Shown here: piece by piece, positions 24,861-34,200 of the stretch
Position numbering within the stretch: position 1 is the first letter of the stretch
How the letters are laid out: the number at the start of each line of letters is the position of its first letter
Origin: Gimesia chilikensis
Lineage (GTDB): Bacteria > Planctomycetota > Planctomycetia > Planctomycetales > Planctomycetaceae
Assembly (NCBI RefSeq): GCF_008329715.1
Contig: NZ_VTSR01000006.1
Location: 496,001 to 560,000, forward strand
Reading direction: 5' to 3'
Length of the DNA: 64,000 bases
Program-made: the position numbers and the translations under genes
Notes under the pieces: generated by a model
What the model was told of the DNA's origin: nothing
The model's database searches: none
The model's input: only the letters and a program-made list of their open reading frames with translations

Positions 24861-27338
24861 ATGCGAAACTGTCTTTCCTGGATGTGCCTTATCGCCCTGC
24901 TGCTTACGAGTGTCGCTCAGAGTGTGCGCGGTGCAGAACAACAGGCGACGCCGGTAAGTTCGATCCGCGTGCAGCCCGGTTTTCAGGTGGAACTGCTGCG
25001 TTCGGCGCAGGCGGGAGAAAGCTCCTGGATCAGCATGACCTTCGATGATCGGGGGCGCGTGATCCTGGGACTGGACGATGTCGGTCTGGGTCGACTCACT
25101 TTCAAAGATAATACGGGCAAAGTCGCGTTCGAAAAAATCGACGACAAGTTAAAACACTGTCGTGGCGTGTTATATGCCCACGACAGTCTGTATATCAGTG
25201 AGACGAACGGCGAGGGACTGCATCGATTCCAGGATACGAATGGCGACGGTCAGTTCGATCAGCGGCAGTTGCTGAAATCACTGGATTACCGCAGCCGGTT
25301 CGGTCATGGCAGCAATCAGCTCGTACTTGGCCCCGACAAAAACATCTATCTGGTTGTCGGCAACGATGTCTCGTTTCCGGAGGGAGTCTCCCCCCAGTCT
25401 CCCTATCGCGATCCGCAGAACGATCAACTGCTGCCCAACCCGCATGACGCCGGTCAGGATGATCGCGTCGGCTACATTCTCAAGACCGACCCGGCAGGGA
25501 AAACCTGGGAGATTCTCGCGGGGGGATTTCGGAACCAGGTCGACATCGCCTTTAACCCCGAAGGGGAGATGTTTACCTACGACGCCGACATGGAATGGGA
25601 TATCGGCCAACCCTGGTATCGCCCGACCCGCATCAATCATATTATTCCCGGCGGCGAGTATGGCTGGCGGTGGGGAACCGGCAAGTGGCCCGAGTATTAT
25701 GCTGACAGTCTGCCCAGCACGCTCAACACGGGCCTGGGTTCTCCAACCGGGATGGTCTTCGGCACCCAGAGTCGCTTTCCGACCCGCTTCAAAAACGCCA
25801 TGTATATCGCCGACTGGCAGAATGGACGCATCCTGCTCGTGGATCTGATTCCTGCGGGAGCCAGCTATCAGTGTCAGTATGAAGTCTTTCTGGAAGGGGG
25901 GCCGCTGAATGTGTGTGACATGCAGTTCGGTCCCGATGGTGCGCTGTATTTCATCACTGGAGGTCGCGGCTCGCAATCGGGTCTGTATCGCGTGACGCCG
26001 CGAGCCGATCAGAGTCCGACTTCCCAGGCTCCTGAAATCAGTGCGCAAGACCGTCAGCAGGGAGAAGCCGCCCGCCGGTTGAGGCGGAACCTCGAACCAT
26101 ATCTCAACTCCACGGTGCCTGAGATCGATGTACTCTGGACACACTTGAGCAGTGACGACCGCTGGCTGCGTTTCACCGCCCGCAAGGCACTGGAACATCA
26201 GGATGTCTCCCGCTGGCGTGAGCAGGCACTTTCAGAGACGGCGCCGGTCGCAGCAATCGAGGCGTTGATTGCCCTGTGTCATCAGGGAACCCCTCAAGAT
26301 CGAGACGCGGTCCTGACAGCACTGAACCGGATCGATATCAGCACGCGATCGCAGGAACAGTTACTGGCGTTACTGCGTGCGTATGAACTCGGTTGTATTC
26401 GACTCGGCAAACCGACGTCAGCCCAGGCCGCGACAATCAGAGAGCGACTGAGCCCCCTGTTTCCGCATGCGACCAGCAGCGCGAATCACATGTTGTGTGA
26501 ACTGCTGGTCTATCTGAACGATGATTCGGTCGTCCCCCGTGCGATGACGCTGCTCACAGAAACATCGCCCCAGGAAGATCAGATCCGCACCGCCCGTGCC
26601 TTGACTCAGGCCTCGCGCGGCTGGACTCCGAAAACTCAGCGTCAGTTCCTTGCCTGGCTGGGTTCAGCCCGCCACTTTACGGGAGGTAAGCAGCTGACCG
26701 AACGGCTCCGTGATATTCGCGTGGACTTCCTGAAGTTACTCAGCGACAAACAACAGTCGGAGTTCAGCGAGGAGATCGCTGCCCTCGACAAACCGCTGGA
26801 AGTGGAAGAAGTGGTTCCCGCGCGGCCTGTGGTAAAAGACTGGCAACTGACCGACCTCGAACCGCACCTGGCTTCAGTGACACAGAACCGTTCCTTCAAA
26901 AACGCGCGACAGGCGTTGCTGGCGGCGAACTGTCTCAAGTGTCATCGGATCGGTTCCACGGGGGCGCAGATCGGCCCGGATCTCTCGAATGTCGGCAAAC
27001 GCTTTGACAGCCGGGCGATTCTGGAGTCGATTATTGAACCGTCCAAAGTGATGGATCCGAAATACCTTTATACTGTCTACGTCCTCAGTAGCGGAAAAAT
27101 CGTGACCGGCAGACCGGTGGGGGTCAGCAAGACCACCATCACCGTTGAAACCGATCCGATTCGTCAGACCACGGTGCCTGTGCTCCGCGAGGAAATCGAG
27201 GAAGCCGTGCTTTCGAAGACGTCACCCATGCCTGCCAGTTTGATCAATGTGCTCACGCAGGAAGACATTCTGGATCTGCTGGCCTACCTCAAGGCGGGTG
27301 GCGATCCCGGAGCGGCCGCCTTTCAGCAGTCGAATTGA
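24861..27338 (+). CDS. PVC-type heme-binding protein with GSDH-like beta-propeller and HEAT-like region
   Basis: An 825-residue exported protein of the planctomycete 'membrane-bound dehydrogenase / PVC-type CxxCH' group. Signal peptide about 1-24. Residues of about 30-380 form a soluble glucose-dehydrogenase-like propeller (IRVQPGFQVELLRSAQAGES, then NQVDIAFNPEGEMFTYDADM and YGWRWGTGKWPEYY). A helical HEAT-like region spans about 400-650. The C-terminus is a cytochrome c domain with CLKCH (C691, C694, H695) and GPDLSNVGKRF. An oxidoreductase acting on a sugar or related compound is the usual suggestion but is unproven. Second gene of the operon. Confidence 0.9.
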   Translation: MRNCLSWMCLIALLLTSVAQSVRGAEQQATPVSSIRVQPGFQVELLRSAQAGESSWISMTFDDRGRVILGLDDVGLGRLTFKDNTGKVAFEKIDDKLKHCRGVLYAHDSLYISETNGEGLHRFQDTNGDGQFDQRQLLKSLDYRSRFGHGSNQLVLGPDKNIYLVVGNDVSFPEGVSPQSPYRDPQNDQLLPNPHDAGQDDRVGYILKTDPAGKTWEILAGGFRNQVDIAFNPEGEMFTYDADMEWDIGQPWYRPTRINHIIPGGEYGWRWGTGKWPEYYADSLPSTLNTGLGSPTGMVFGTQSRFPTRFKNAMYIADWQNGRILLVDLIPAGASYQCQYEVFLEGGPLNVCDMQFGPDGALYFITGGRGSQSGLYRVTPRADQSPTSQAPEISAQDRQQGEAARRLRRNLEPYLNSTVPEIDVLWTHLSSDDRWLRFTARKALEHQDVSRWREQALSETAPVAAIEALIALCHQGTPQDRDAVLTALNRIDISTRSQEQLLALLRAYELGCIRLGKPTSAQAATIRERLSPLFPHATSSANHMLCELLVYLNDDSVVPRAMTLLTETSPQEDQIRTARALTQASRGWTPKTQRQFLAWLGSARHFTGGKQLTERLRDIRVDFLKLLSDKQQSEFSEEIAALDKPLEVEEVVPARPVVKDWQLTDLEPHLASVTQNRSFKNARQALLAANCLKCHRIGSTGAQIGPDLSNVGKRFDSRAILESIIEPSKVMDPKYLYTVYVLSSGKIVTGRPVGVSKTTITVETDPIRQTTVPVLREEIEEAVLSKTSPMPASLINVLTQEDILDLLAYLKAGGDPGAAAFQQSN

Positions 27339-27361
27339 GCGGATTCAGAAAGGACCATCGC

Positions 27362-28231
27362 ATGCCTGTGCTCAAGACATTGCTGATCCTGATCTGCAGC
27401 ACGCTCAGCGTTGCAGCTGCGGAGCCGGTCAATCTCAACAGCCTGCCCTCTGACCTGACGGTGCCTGCGGTCACGCGGGGCACACCTGCTCCCGGCAAGC
27501 GGGTCTGGCAGACGAATGAGGGGTTCGAAAAGACCGAAATCGCTCATGCACTGTATCTGCCCACGGACTGGAGGCCAGGGAAGACATATCCCGTGATCAT
27601 GGAATATCCGGGCAACGGGGGTTATCGCAATGCCCTGAATGACGTCAGTCGGGGCCGAGTGCAGGACTGCAAGCTGGGTTATGGTTTGTCCGGCGGCGTC
27701 GGCATGATCTGGGTCAGTCTGCCCTTCGTGGATCCGAAGACCGGCAAGCATGCCGTCAAATGGTGGGGCGATCCGGATGCGACGGCCGACTATTGCAAGC
27801 AGACCGTGGCCCGCATCTGCAGGGAATATGGCGGCGACGCGAAGAATGTCATCCTCACCGGCTTTTCGCGGGGTGCCATCGCCTGTAATTATATTGGGCT
27901 GCGAGACGCGGAGATCGCGAAACTCTGGAAAGCGATGCTGCCCCACAGCCATTATGACGGCGTGCGCAGGTGGAATTACCCCGACAGTGATGCCGCGTCT
28001 GCCCGCCAGCGACTGGTGCGGCTGGGAACGCGTCCCCAGTTCATCAGCCATGAAATGAGTACGCAGCAGACAGAAGCGTATCTCAAAGAGAGTGGTGTGG
28101 CGGGGCAGTTCACGTTTATGGCACTCCCCTACCCTAACCATTCCGATGAATGGGTGTTAAAAGATATTCCCCAGCGGAGCCAGGCGCGTCGCTGGCTCCA
28201 GAAAATCGTACAACCAACGGCAACCGACTGA
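27362..28231 (+). CDS. Secreted alpha/beta-hydrolase (esterase-like)
   Basis: A 289-residue exported hydrolase with signal peptide VLKTLLILICSTLSVAAA. The nucleophile elbow is GFSRGA (G-x-S-x-G), and NHSDEW near the C-terminus supplies the likely catalytic His. The early segment PVIMEYPGNGGYRNAL forms the oxyanion-hole region typical of planctomycete esterases and phospholipase/carboxylesterase-like enzymes. AAAGGA precedes the ATG; an in-frame TTG at 27335 overlapping the previous stop was rejected. It lies 23 bases after the PVC heme gene, third of the operon. Confidence 0.8.
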   Translation: MPVLKTLLILICSTLSVAAAEPVNLNSLPSDLTVPAVTRGTPAPGKRVWQTNEGFEKTEIAHALYLPTDWRPGKTYPVIMEYPGNGGYRNALNDVSRGRVQDCKLGYGLSGGVGMIWVSLPFVDPKTGKHAVKWWGDPDATADYCKQTVARICREYGGDAKNVILTGFSRGAIACNYIGLRDAEIAKLWKAMLPHSHYDGVRRWNYPDSDAASARQRLVRLGTRPQFISHEMSTQQTEAYLKESGVAGQFTFMALPYPNHSDEWVLKDIPQRSQARRWLQKIVQPTATD

Positions 28232-28257
28232 ATCCTTCCCCGAAACGAGGCACTCCC

Positions 28258-29379
28258 ATGCACCGCATTGCTCCCTGGATGCTCTGCTCTTTCTCTTGTC
28301 TGCTCCTGCAGCCGAATGTCACTCTCCGCGCAGCGGAACCGGAGCCACAGCCCCGACCGCATATTCAAATCCGCGGGATCTACGGCGGTGCGCCGACACA
28401 GATACTGGAGCAGAACCGCAGTCTGACCGAACTGGGCGTGAATGCGATCTTCATGGGCTCGGGCAGTCTGACAGCTGAAAGGATCGCTCAACTGAAGCGA
28501 CAGGGGGCGCAGGTCTTTGCCGAGTTCAACACGCTGCATGTCGCCGGCTATCTCAAGGAGCATCCGGATGCGGCTCCGATCGGCGTGGACGGGAAGGTCT
28601 CGCCTCCCCCGCATGGCTGGCAGGGGATCTGTCCGACTCATACCGGTTATCGGAAATATCGGATGCAGGAATTTCGTCGCGTGCTCAAAGAGTATGAGAT
28701 TGACGGCATCTGGCTCGATTATCATCACAGTCACGCCAGCTGGGAACGGGCCGAGCCGGCCATGCCGGACACCTGCTTCTGTGAACGTTGCCTGAAACAG
28801 TACCAAAAAGATACGAAAACCAGACTGCCCGAGGCACCGACGGCCGAAATTTCCAAACTGCTGCTGGGAGAACAGAAGGCGAAGTGGACCCAGTGGCGGT
28901 GTGACGTCTTCACCGACTGGGTCCGCGAGTTCCATTCGATCATCGAAGAGACACGACCGAAAGCGCTGCTGGGCACATTCCATTGCCCGTGGACCGACAC
29001 CGAATTCGACGGAGCGCTGAAGAACAAGCTGGCCATCGATCTCAAGGCCCAGGCGCAGTACATCGATGTTTTCAGCATCATGCCTTATCATGCCCGCTTC
29101 AATCACCCCGAGGACCCGGCCTGGATTTCCCGACAGACGGCATGGCTGGGAAAGTACCTCGGTATCAAGGGGCAGCCTGGAGAACGGCATAAGATCTGGC
29201 CTATCGTGCAGCTCTCGGACTGGGGCGAAACCGTGCCCGTCAAACAGGTGCAGCCGGTCCTCGACCATGGCTCGCGGCCTCCAGCGACCGGGGTGATGGT
29301 CTTCCGCTGGGGTTCCCTGCATCCCCAGACCGACAAGGTGGAGGCGATGATCGAATACTATCGCGCCATTCGGCCGTGA
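28258..29379 (+). CDS. Secreted glycoside-hydrolase-like TIM-barrel protein
   Basis: A 373-residue exported protein. Signal peptide about 1-29. The fold looks like the (beta/alpha)8 barrel of putative glycosidases with an N-terminal IRGIYGGAP strand, LGVNAIFMGSG, GAQVFAEFNTLHVAGYL, and GIWLDYHHSHASWE (likely acidic catalytic or binding residues on the strand ends), then TCFCERCLKQY, a Cys pair that may bind metal or form a disulfide, and late GVMVFRWGS. I cannot name the GH family or substrate. GAGG stands eight bases before the ATG at 28258. Last of four exported genes in a row that probably form one operon. Confidence 0.7.
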   Translation: MHRIAPWMLCSFSCLLLQPNVTLRAAEPEPQPRPHIQIRGIYGGAPTQILEQNRSLTELGVNAIFMGSGSLTAERIAQLKRQGAQVFAEFNTLHVAGYLKEHPDAAPIGVDGKVSPPPHGWQGICPTHTGYRKYRMQEFRRVLKEYEIDGIWLDYHHSHASWERAEPAMPDTCFCERCLKQYQKDTKTRLPEAPTAEISKLLLGEQKAKWTQWRCDVFTDWVREFHSIIEETRPKALLGTFHCPWTDTEFDGALKNKLAIDLKAQAQYIDVFSIMPYHARFNHPEDPAWISRQTAWLGKYLGIKGQPGERHKIWPIVQLSDWGETVPVKQVQPVLDHGSRPPATGVMVFRWGSLHPQTDKVEAMIEYYRAIRP

Positions 29380-29470
29380 GCCGGACGGGAATCTGTTTAT
29401 TGACAATCCGACAGGCGCGGTCTATAACCAACGCGAACTGAAATCACCTGCAGATAGACGGATTGCGACC

Positions 29471-30262
29471 ATGCTGACAGTACTTTCCCCGGCCAAATCA
29501 CTGAACCTGGATCCCCAGAAACAGACTTCGAAATATTCGACGCCCGAATTCCTTGAGGAAGCGGAAACGCTCGTCAATAAACTGAAGCGGATGTCGCGGA
29601 AAGCGCTGGGCGAACTGATGAGCATCAGTGACGATCTGTCTGAATTGAACCATGGCCGATTCAATGAATGGTCGCTTCCGTTTACGACACAGAATGCCAA
29701 GCAGGCCGTGCTGACGTTTAACGGGGATGTTTACCAGGGCCTGAATGCCAGTCAGTTCAAAGCCCGCGATCTGGCGTATGCCCAGGATCACCTGCGGATT
29801 TTATCCGGTCTGTACGGCGTGCTGCGTCCGCTCGATCTGATGCAGGCCTATCGGCTGGAAATGGGAACCAGCCTCAAGACGCGGCAGGGAAATTCGCTGT
29901 ATGATTTCTGGGGCGATAAAATCACCGAGTCACTCAAGGCGGATCTCGACCAACAGAAACAGCGGGCCCTGGTGAATCTCGCTTCGAATGAATACTTCAA
30001 ATCGGTGAAACCCAGACAACTCGGATGTCCGGTGATTACGCCGGTCTTCAAGGAAATCAAGGATGGCAAATCGCGGACCATCGCGCTGTTCGCGAAGCAG
30101 GCCCGCGGTCGGATGGCGGCCTGGATGATACAGAACCGCATCGATGCCCCGGAAGATCTGACCGGATTCAACCTGGATGGTTACGAGTACCAGCCCGATG
30201 AATCGACTGACAGCAAACTGACCTTTTCCCGCCCGCAACCACCGCCGGTCGGAAAAAAATAA
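29471..30262 (+). CDS. yaaA: Peroxide stress protein YaaA (UPF0246)
   Basis: A 263-residue cytoplasmic protein of the YaaA/DUF328 family, known in Escherichia coli to lower free iron and DNA damage under hydrogen peroxide. Family features are MLTVLSPAKSLNL at the start, QAVLTFNGDVYQGL, LRILSGLYGVLRPLDLMQAYRLEMG and NLASNEYFKSV; the length is normal. The helix-hairpin-helix-like DNA-binding part is in the middle. It lies 91 bases after the glycosidase-like gene and 27 bases before the first O-methyltransferase, so it could share a transcript with the latter. Confidence 0.93.
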   Translation: MLTVLSPAKSLNLDPQKQTSKYSTPEFLEEAETLVNKLKRMSRKALGELMSISDDLSELNHGRFNEWSLPFTTQNAKQAVLTFNGDVYQGLNASQFKARDLAYAQDHLRILSGLYGVLRPLDLMQAYRLEMGTSLKTRQGNSLYDFWGDKITESLKADLDQQKQRALVNLASNEYFKSVKPRQLGCPVITPVFKEIKDGKSRTIALFAKQARGRMAAWMIQNRIDAPEDLTGFNLDGYEYQPDESTDSKLTFSRPQPPPVGKK

Positions 30263-30289
30263 TTTCCACTTTCTCAGGATGAAAGCACA

Positions 30290-31297
30290 ATGACGGAGCA
30301 TGCACTGCATCAGCAACTGGACCAGATGATTACCGGCTACTGGACATCCCAGGCTATTTATGCAGCGGCGAAACTCGGAATCGCCGACCTGCTGGTCGAC
30401 CAGCCCCAGACGGCAGCCCAACTCGCGTCCGCTACCGACACGAATGCCGGCGCCCTGTATCGGGTGTTGCGTGCATTGGCCAGCATCGGGATCTTTGAGG
30501 AAAACAAACAGCAGGAATTCACGTTAACGCCGATGGCGGAATTTCTGCGGAGCGATGTCCCCGGTTCCAAGCGGGCGCTGGCGATGATGTCGGGTGATGA
30601 GCAGTTCCAGTGCTGGAGCGAGATCATGTACAGCGTAAAGACCGGGAAGACCTCGTTCGACAAGGTCTTTGGTCAGCCGATCTTCGAATACCTGTCTCAG
30701 CATGAAGACAAAGGCCAGATTTTCGATCAGGCGATGATGGGCATTCATGGCCGGGAAACCGGAGAGATCATGCAGGCCTACGATTTCTCAGGCATTCAGA
30801 CCCTGGTTGACGTGGGCGGCGGAAACGGTTCGAACATTGCCCACATTCTGCAACAGTACCCCGAGATGCAGGGGATTCTGTTCGACCTGCCTCACGTTGT
30901 CGAACGGGCTCAGCCGCACATTGAGGCAGCGGGACTGAGTGAGCGCTGCGAAATCGTGGGAGGCAACTTCTTTGAAGCGGTGCCCGGGAACGCGGATGCC
31001 TGGTTTATGCGGCACATCATTCATGACTGGGACGATGAAAAGTCGCTCACGATTCTCAAAAACTGTCACACCGCGATGCCTGCAGACGCTAAACTGCTGG
31101 TTGTGGAAAGTGTGATCCCGGCCGGCAACGAACCGTTCGCCGGCAAGTTCCTGGACCTGGTGATGCTGATGATCCCCGGCGGTAAGGAACGGACGGCTGA
31201 AGAGTATCGCAGCCTGTTCGCCGAGGCGGGCTTTGAGCTGACGCGCATCATCCCGACGGAATCCGAGCTGAGCATTATCGAATGCGTTAAGCAGTAG
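30290..31297 (+). CDS. O-methyltransferase, copy 1 of a tandem pair
   Basis: A 335-residue SAM-dependent methyltransferase of the acetylserotonin/hydroxyneurosporene O-methyltransferase type (Methyltransf_2). The N-terminal dimerisation and winged-helix domain (GYWTSQAIYAAAKLGIADLL, TNAGALYRVLRALASIGIFE) precedes the catalytic domain with LVDVGGGNGSNIAHIL (SAM site), DLPHVVERA, and MRHIIHDWDDEKSLTIL, where the His-Asp pair is catalytic in the family. The C-terminus closes with ERTAEEYRSLFAEAGFELTRI. Likely acts on a phenolic or polyketide hydroxyl group; substrate unknown. The next gene is a close paralogue. Confidence 0.88.
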   Translation: MTEHALHQQLDQMITGYWTSQAIYAAAKLGIADLLVDQPQTAAQLASATDTNAGALYRVLRALASIGIFEENKQQEFTLTPMAEFLRSDVPGSKRALAMMSGDEQFQCWSEIMYSVKTGKTSFDKVFGQPIFEYLSQHEDKGQIFDQAMMGIHGRETGEIMQAYDFSGIQTLVDVGGGNGSNIAHILQQYPEMQGILFDLPHVVERAQPHIEAAGLSERCEIVGGNFFEAVPGNADAWFMRHIIHDWDDEKSLTILKNCHTAMPADAKLLVVESVIPAGNEPFAGKFLDLVMLMIPGGKERTAEEYRSLFAEAGFELTRIIPTESELSIIECVKQ

Positions 31298-31373
31298 ATC
31301 TGGAATGCCGGTTGCCTGTCGGTCGATGCGATTCGTCCCGAATTGAGGTGAGCTGAATTGAGGAGACGCTGTG

Positions 31374-32381
31374 ATGACCGACGAAACCCATCCGCAACAA
31401 CTGGAGCGGATGATTACCGGCTATTGTATTTCGCAGAGCATCTATGCCGCTGCCAAACTGGAAATCGCCGATCAGTTGACCGCGGGTCCCCGGACCGCGG
31501 CACAACTGGCGGAAGCGACGCAGACCGATGCGGACTCGCTGTACCGCCTGCTCCGCGCCCTGGCCAGTGTGGGGATCTTCGCGGAAAACGAACAGGGGGC
31601 CTTCTCCCTCACGCCACTGGCGGAACCGCTGCGGAGTGATCACCCGGAATCGAAACAGGCCTGCGCGATCATGAATGGCGAAGACCAGTTCCGGCCCTGG
31701 TGCGAAATCATTTACAGCCTGCAGACCGGGAAACCAGCTTACGACAAGATCTGGGGAAAATCGGTATTTGAGTTTCTGGCCGAGCATCCGGAGCAGGCGC
31801 AGATCTTCGACCGGGCAATGACCGGCATCCACGGACGCGGGAACGATTCGATCCTGGATGCTTACGATCTTACAAATACCCGGGTCCTGGCGGATGTCGG
31901 CGGGGGCAATGGTCTGCACCTCGCAGGCATTCTGCAGGCGAACCCTCATCTGCATGGCCTGCTGTTCGATGTGCCGCATGTCGTCGAACGGGCCCAGACC
32001 CAGATCGACCAGGCCGGTTTGTCCGATCGCTGCCAGCTGGTCGGTGGAGACTTTTTCCAGTCGCTGCCCCAGGGACCGGATGCGATTCTCCTGCGGCACA
32101 TCATTCACGACTGGAACGACGAACAATCACTCCGCATTCTCAAGAACTGTCATGCGGCCCTGCCGGACGGGGGCAAGCTATTGATTCTGGAGAGTGTCAT
32201 CCAACCGGGCAATGCACCCTTCTGGGGAAAGTTCGTGGACCTGATCATGCTGCTGGTCACAGGAGGCAGAGAACGGACTGCCGAGGAATTCCGTCTGCTG
32301 TTTGAACGGGCCGGCTTCGAACTGACGCAGATTGTGCCGACTTCGTCCGATCTCTCGATTGTGGAAGGCGTCAAACGCTGA
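31374..32381 (+). CDS. O-methyltransferase, copy 2 of a tandem pair
   Basis: A 335-residue paralogue of the preceding gene with the same domain order: winged-helix dimerisation part (GYCISQSIYAAAKLEIADQL), SAM site LADVGGGNGLHLAGIL, DVPHVVERAQ and LRHIIHDWNDEQSLRILKNC. GAGGAG stands eight bases before the ATG at 31374; a GTG one codon earlier is possible. The catalytic His-Asp is kept, so both copies should be active, but the N-terminal substrate-pocket segments differ (for instance FRPWCEIIYSLQTGKPAYDK against FQCWSEIMYSVKTGKTSFDK), pointing to different acceptors. Confidence 0.88.
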   Translation: MTDETHPQQLERMITGYCISQSIYAAAKLEIADQLTAGPRTAAQLAEATQTDADSLYRLLRALASVGIFAENEQGAFSLTPLAEPLRSDHPESKQACAIMNGEDQFRPWCEIIYSLQTGKPAYDKIWGKSVFEFLAEHPEQAQIFDRAMTGIHGRGNDSILDAYDLTNTRVLADVGGGNGLHLAGILQANPHLHGLLFDVPHVVERAQTQIDQAGLSDRCQLVGGDFFQSLPQGPDAILLRHIIHDWNDEQSLRILKNCHAALPDGGKLLILESVIQPGNAPFWGKFVDLIMLLVTGGRERTAEEFRLLFERAGFELTQIVPTSSDLSIVEGVKR

Positions 32382-32398
32382 TCGCTGCGATTGCGGGA

Positions 32399-33403
32399 TC
32401 AGGGAAAGCGGACAGAAAGACCGGCGCCGGCGAAGAAGTCGGATGCGCCTTCGCTCAGACCGACGCCCGCGCTCCAGTCGAGCTGCACATTGTTATTGAT
32501 CAGGAAGGTGAACCCGGCATCAAAATAGTGTTCCGTGCGTGCGGTGCGGGCGCCGCTGGGAATCAGCACGAACCATTCGGTAAACGCGCTGAGCTGACTG
32601 TTCAACGTATAATTGACCGAACAGGACTGGGCCATCTCCAGGAAGTACTTCCCGCTGGTGTCGATATCTGCATAGCCCTGCGTGGATGCAGCGACGGAGA
32701 CAATCTGGTTTAACTGCCAGGCATAGATCAGATCGACGCCCGGTTCCACATGCTGAGCCGTAAAAGCCGGGCTCCCGGTCGGAACGCTCATCGATGTAAT
32801 CAGCGCCATTTCAGGCAGAATACCTGCCTGAGGTGTTAAGGCAAACTGCAGTGCCAGATCCAGATCCTGGGTGCCGAAAGTACTGTTATGGTACGTGCCG
32901 ATCTGTGCCGTCTGCTGCAGGGGTGAAAAGCCGACGCGAAACTCCAGCCAATCCGCCAGAATCCCCTGTCGCCAGAGGAACTCGCCAAAAGACTGATAGC
33001 GGACGTCCTGTCCCCCCTCGTTACTTTTCAGGTATGTGTAACCCGATTCAATCTGCGTCACCCCCTGCCCTACGGTCACCGAAGTGGAGGTGAAGTTGGG
33101 TCGATCAGTCTGCAACGGCTTGTCCAGCTGAGGACCGCCCGAACATTCCGGGCCCGCGTTCCATTGAAACAGGGTGCCACAACAGGGGGCGAAGTAGAAA
33201 CCCGTGACCGGCGCGACCGGTAAGGCCGCGGGTTCTGTCTCGGTGAGAGCTTTGCCAAATTCACTCTGCTCGATGAGCAGCGGCTCTGCTGCGGCATCTC
33301 CTGCCTGTGCGGAGCAGAAATTGAGACACAGCAATATCAGGCAGGGTAAGCTGCGCAAGATTTGTGCCCTGATCGGGTTCAGACTGCTTTGCGAAATCGG
33401 CAT
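32399..33403 (-). CDS. Outer-membrane beta-barrel protein, MetA-pathway-like
   Basis: A 334-residue exported protein with signal peptide about 1-35. The mature part holds TDRPNFTSTSVTVGQGVTQI, the opening of the 'phenol MetA degradation'-type transporter family (PF13557), and alternating hydrophobic strands through to the end (GEFLWRQGILADWLEFRVGF, AGFTFLINNNVQLDWSAGVG), closing with the terminal aromatic segment LSVRFP, as in outer-membrane barrels. It is likely a channel or a coating of the outer membrane; despite the family name no phenol pathway is nearby. Convergent with the second O-methyltransferase gene. Confidence 0.8.
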   Translation of the reverse strand: MPISQSSLNPIRAQILRSLPCLILLCLNFCSAQAGDAAAEPLLIEQSEFGKALTETEPAALPVAPVTGFYFAPCCGTLFQWNAGPECSGGPQLDKPLQTDRPNFTSTSVTVGQGVTQIESGYTYLKSNEGGQDVRYQSFGEFLWRQGILADWLEFRVGFSPLQQTAQIGTYHNSTFGTQDLDLALQFALTPQAGILPEMALITSMSVPTGSPAFTAQHVEPGVDLIYAWQLNQIVSVAASTQGYADIDTSGKYFLEMAQSCSVNYTLNSQLSAFTEWFVLIPSGARTARTEHYFDAGFTFLINNNVQLDWSAGVGLSEGASDFFAGAGLSVRFP

Positions 33404-34200
33404 AGAAGATTTATCGGAATGCCTGCCTGACAGCGGTCAGGATTTCTCGAGAATCGCCGTGTGGCTCGTATTTTCAGTGATGAAGGAGGCGCAGTGGTTG
33501 AGACTGCTCTTTCCGGGCTGCCGCCGATCCGTAGGATGGTTCACCCGGAATGGGAGCACTGTTTGATGAGGGCGACGTGATTCTGCTGGAGAACGGCAGA
33601 CGGTGGTTCATTATTTGAATGATGTTTACCGAATGACTTTCAACCGGGGCTAATGTCCTGCGGCTCATTTTTTTCTCTGGGAGGTCTTTCAGCATGGTTA
33701 TGTATTTTGCGGAAGGGCGCGTGGGGGTCAAGCGGAGATTGTGCTCCCGGTCGGTGGTGAATGGCTCTGAATTATCAGTGAGATGCATTTCAAATGCGTT
33801 GAGTGTGCTGCGAAATGGTTTGAAATTGTACGAGACAGAACGCACTGGTTCGCATTGTTCCGGTGAAAAGTGGACGAAATCGACGGCGATTCAGGTGTTT
33901 CTGAATCAGTTGTGGTCCGTGTTCCAGTGCACGCATCATCCGCCTCGCGCGCGAAGCAGAATTACACAAGATAGGATTCGGCAGGAGCCGATCAAGTTCA
34001 GTTTCTTCAGTGAAAAGAACTGAACCGTTCCAGTGCATAAAATGCAGTAGTGAATACAAAATAAAAATGCGTTGATTCTGAATGTGAATTTTTCGAACGA
34101 AGCGCAGCCGGTGATTGACCTGTTGAAGGAGTTCATTCAAAATCGAAATAATCAATTCCCTGTGCCTGTTTAGCCGGTGCCTGCTTAGAAAGAGAAGACA
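33404..34200. other. Intergenic region with an interspersed repeat, no gene supported
   Basis: Nearly 800 bases without a credible coding frame; open frames here have odd composition and no Shine-Dalgarno. It contains the second copy of the 28-bp repeat (33638-33665). I looked for decayed gene traces and tRNA-like folds and saw none. Confidence 0.45.
33638..33665 (+). repeat. Interspersed repeat copy B (28 bp)
   Basis: Matches the element at 6382-6409 with 26 of 28 bases; the changes are ACGCC to ATGTC in the central loop and arm, so the GGGC/GCCC hairpin of copy A is partly lost here. Orientation is the same and the setting is again intergenic. Confidence 0.6.

Noticed and set aside
33474-34155. 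Several open frames of 66-123 codons in the 33.4-34.2 kb gap
   Set aside because: They overlap each other on both strands, have no ribosome binding sites, odd composition and no recognisable motif.
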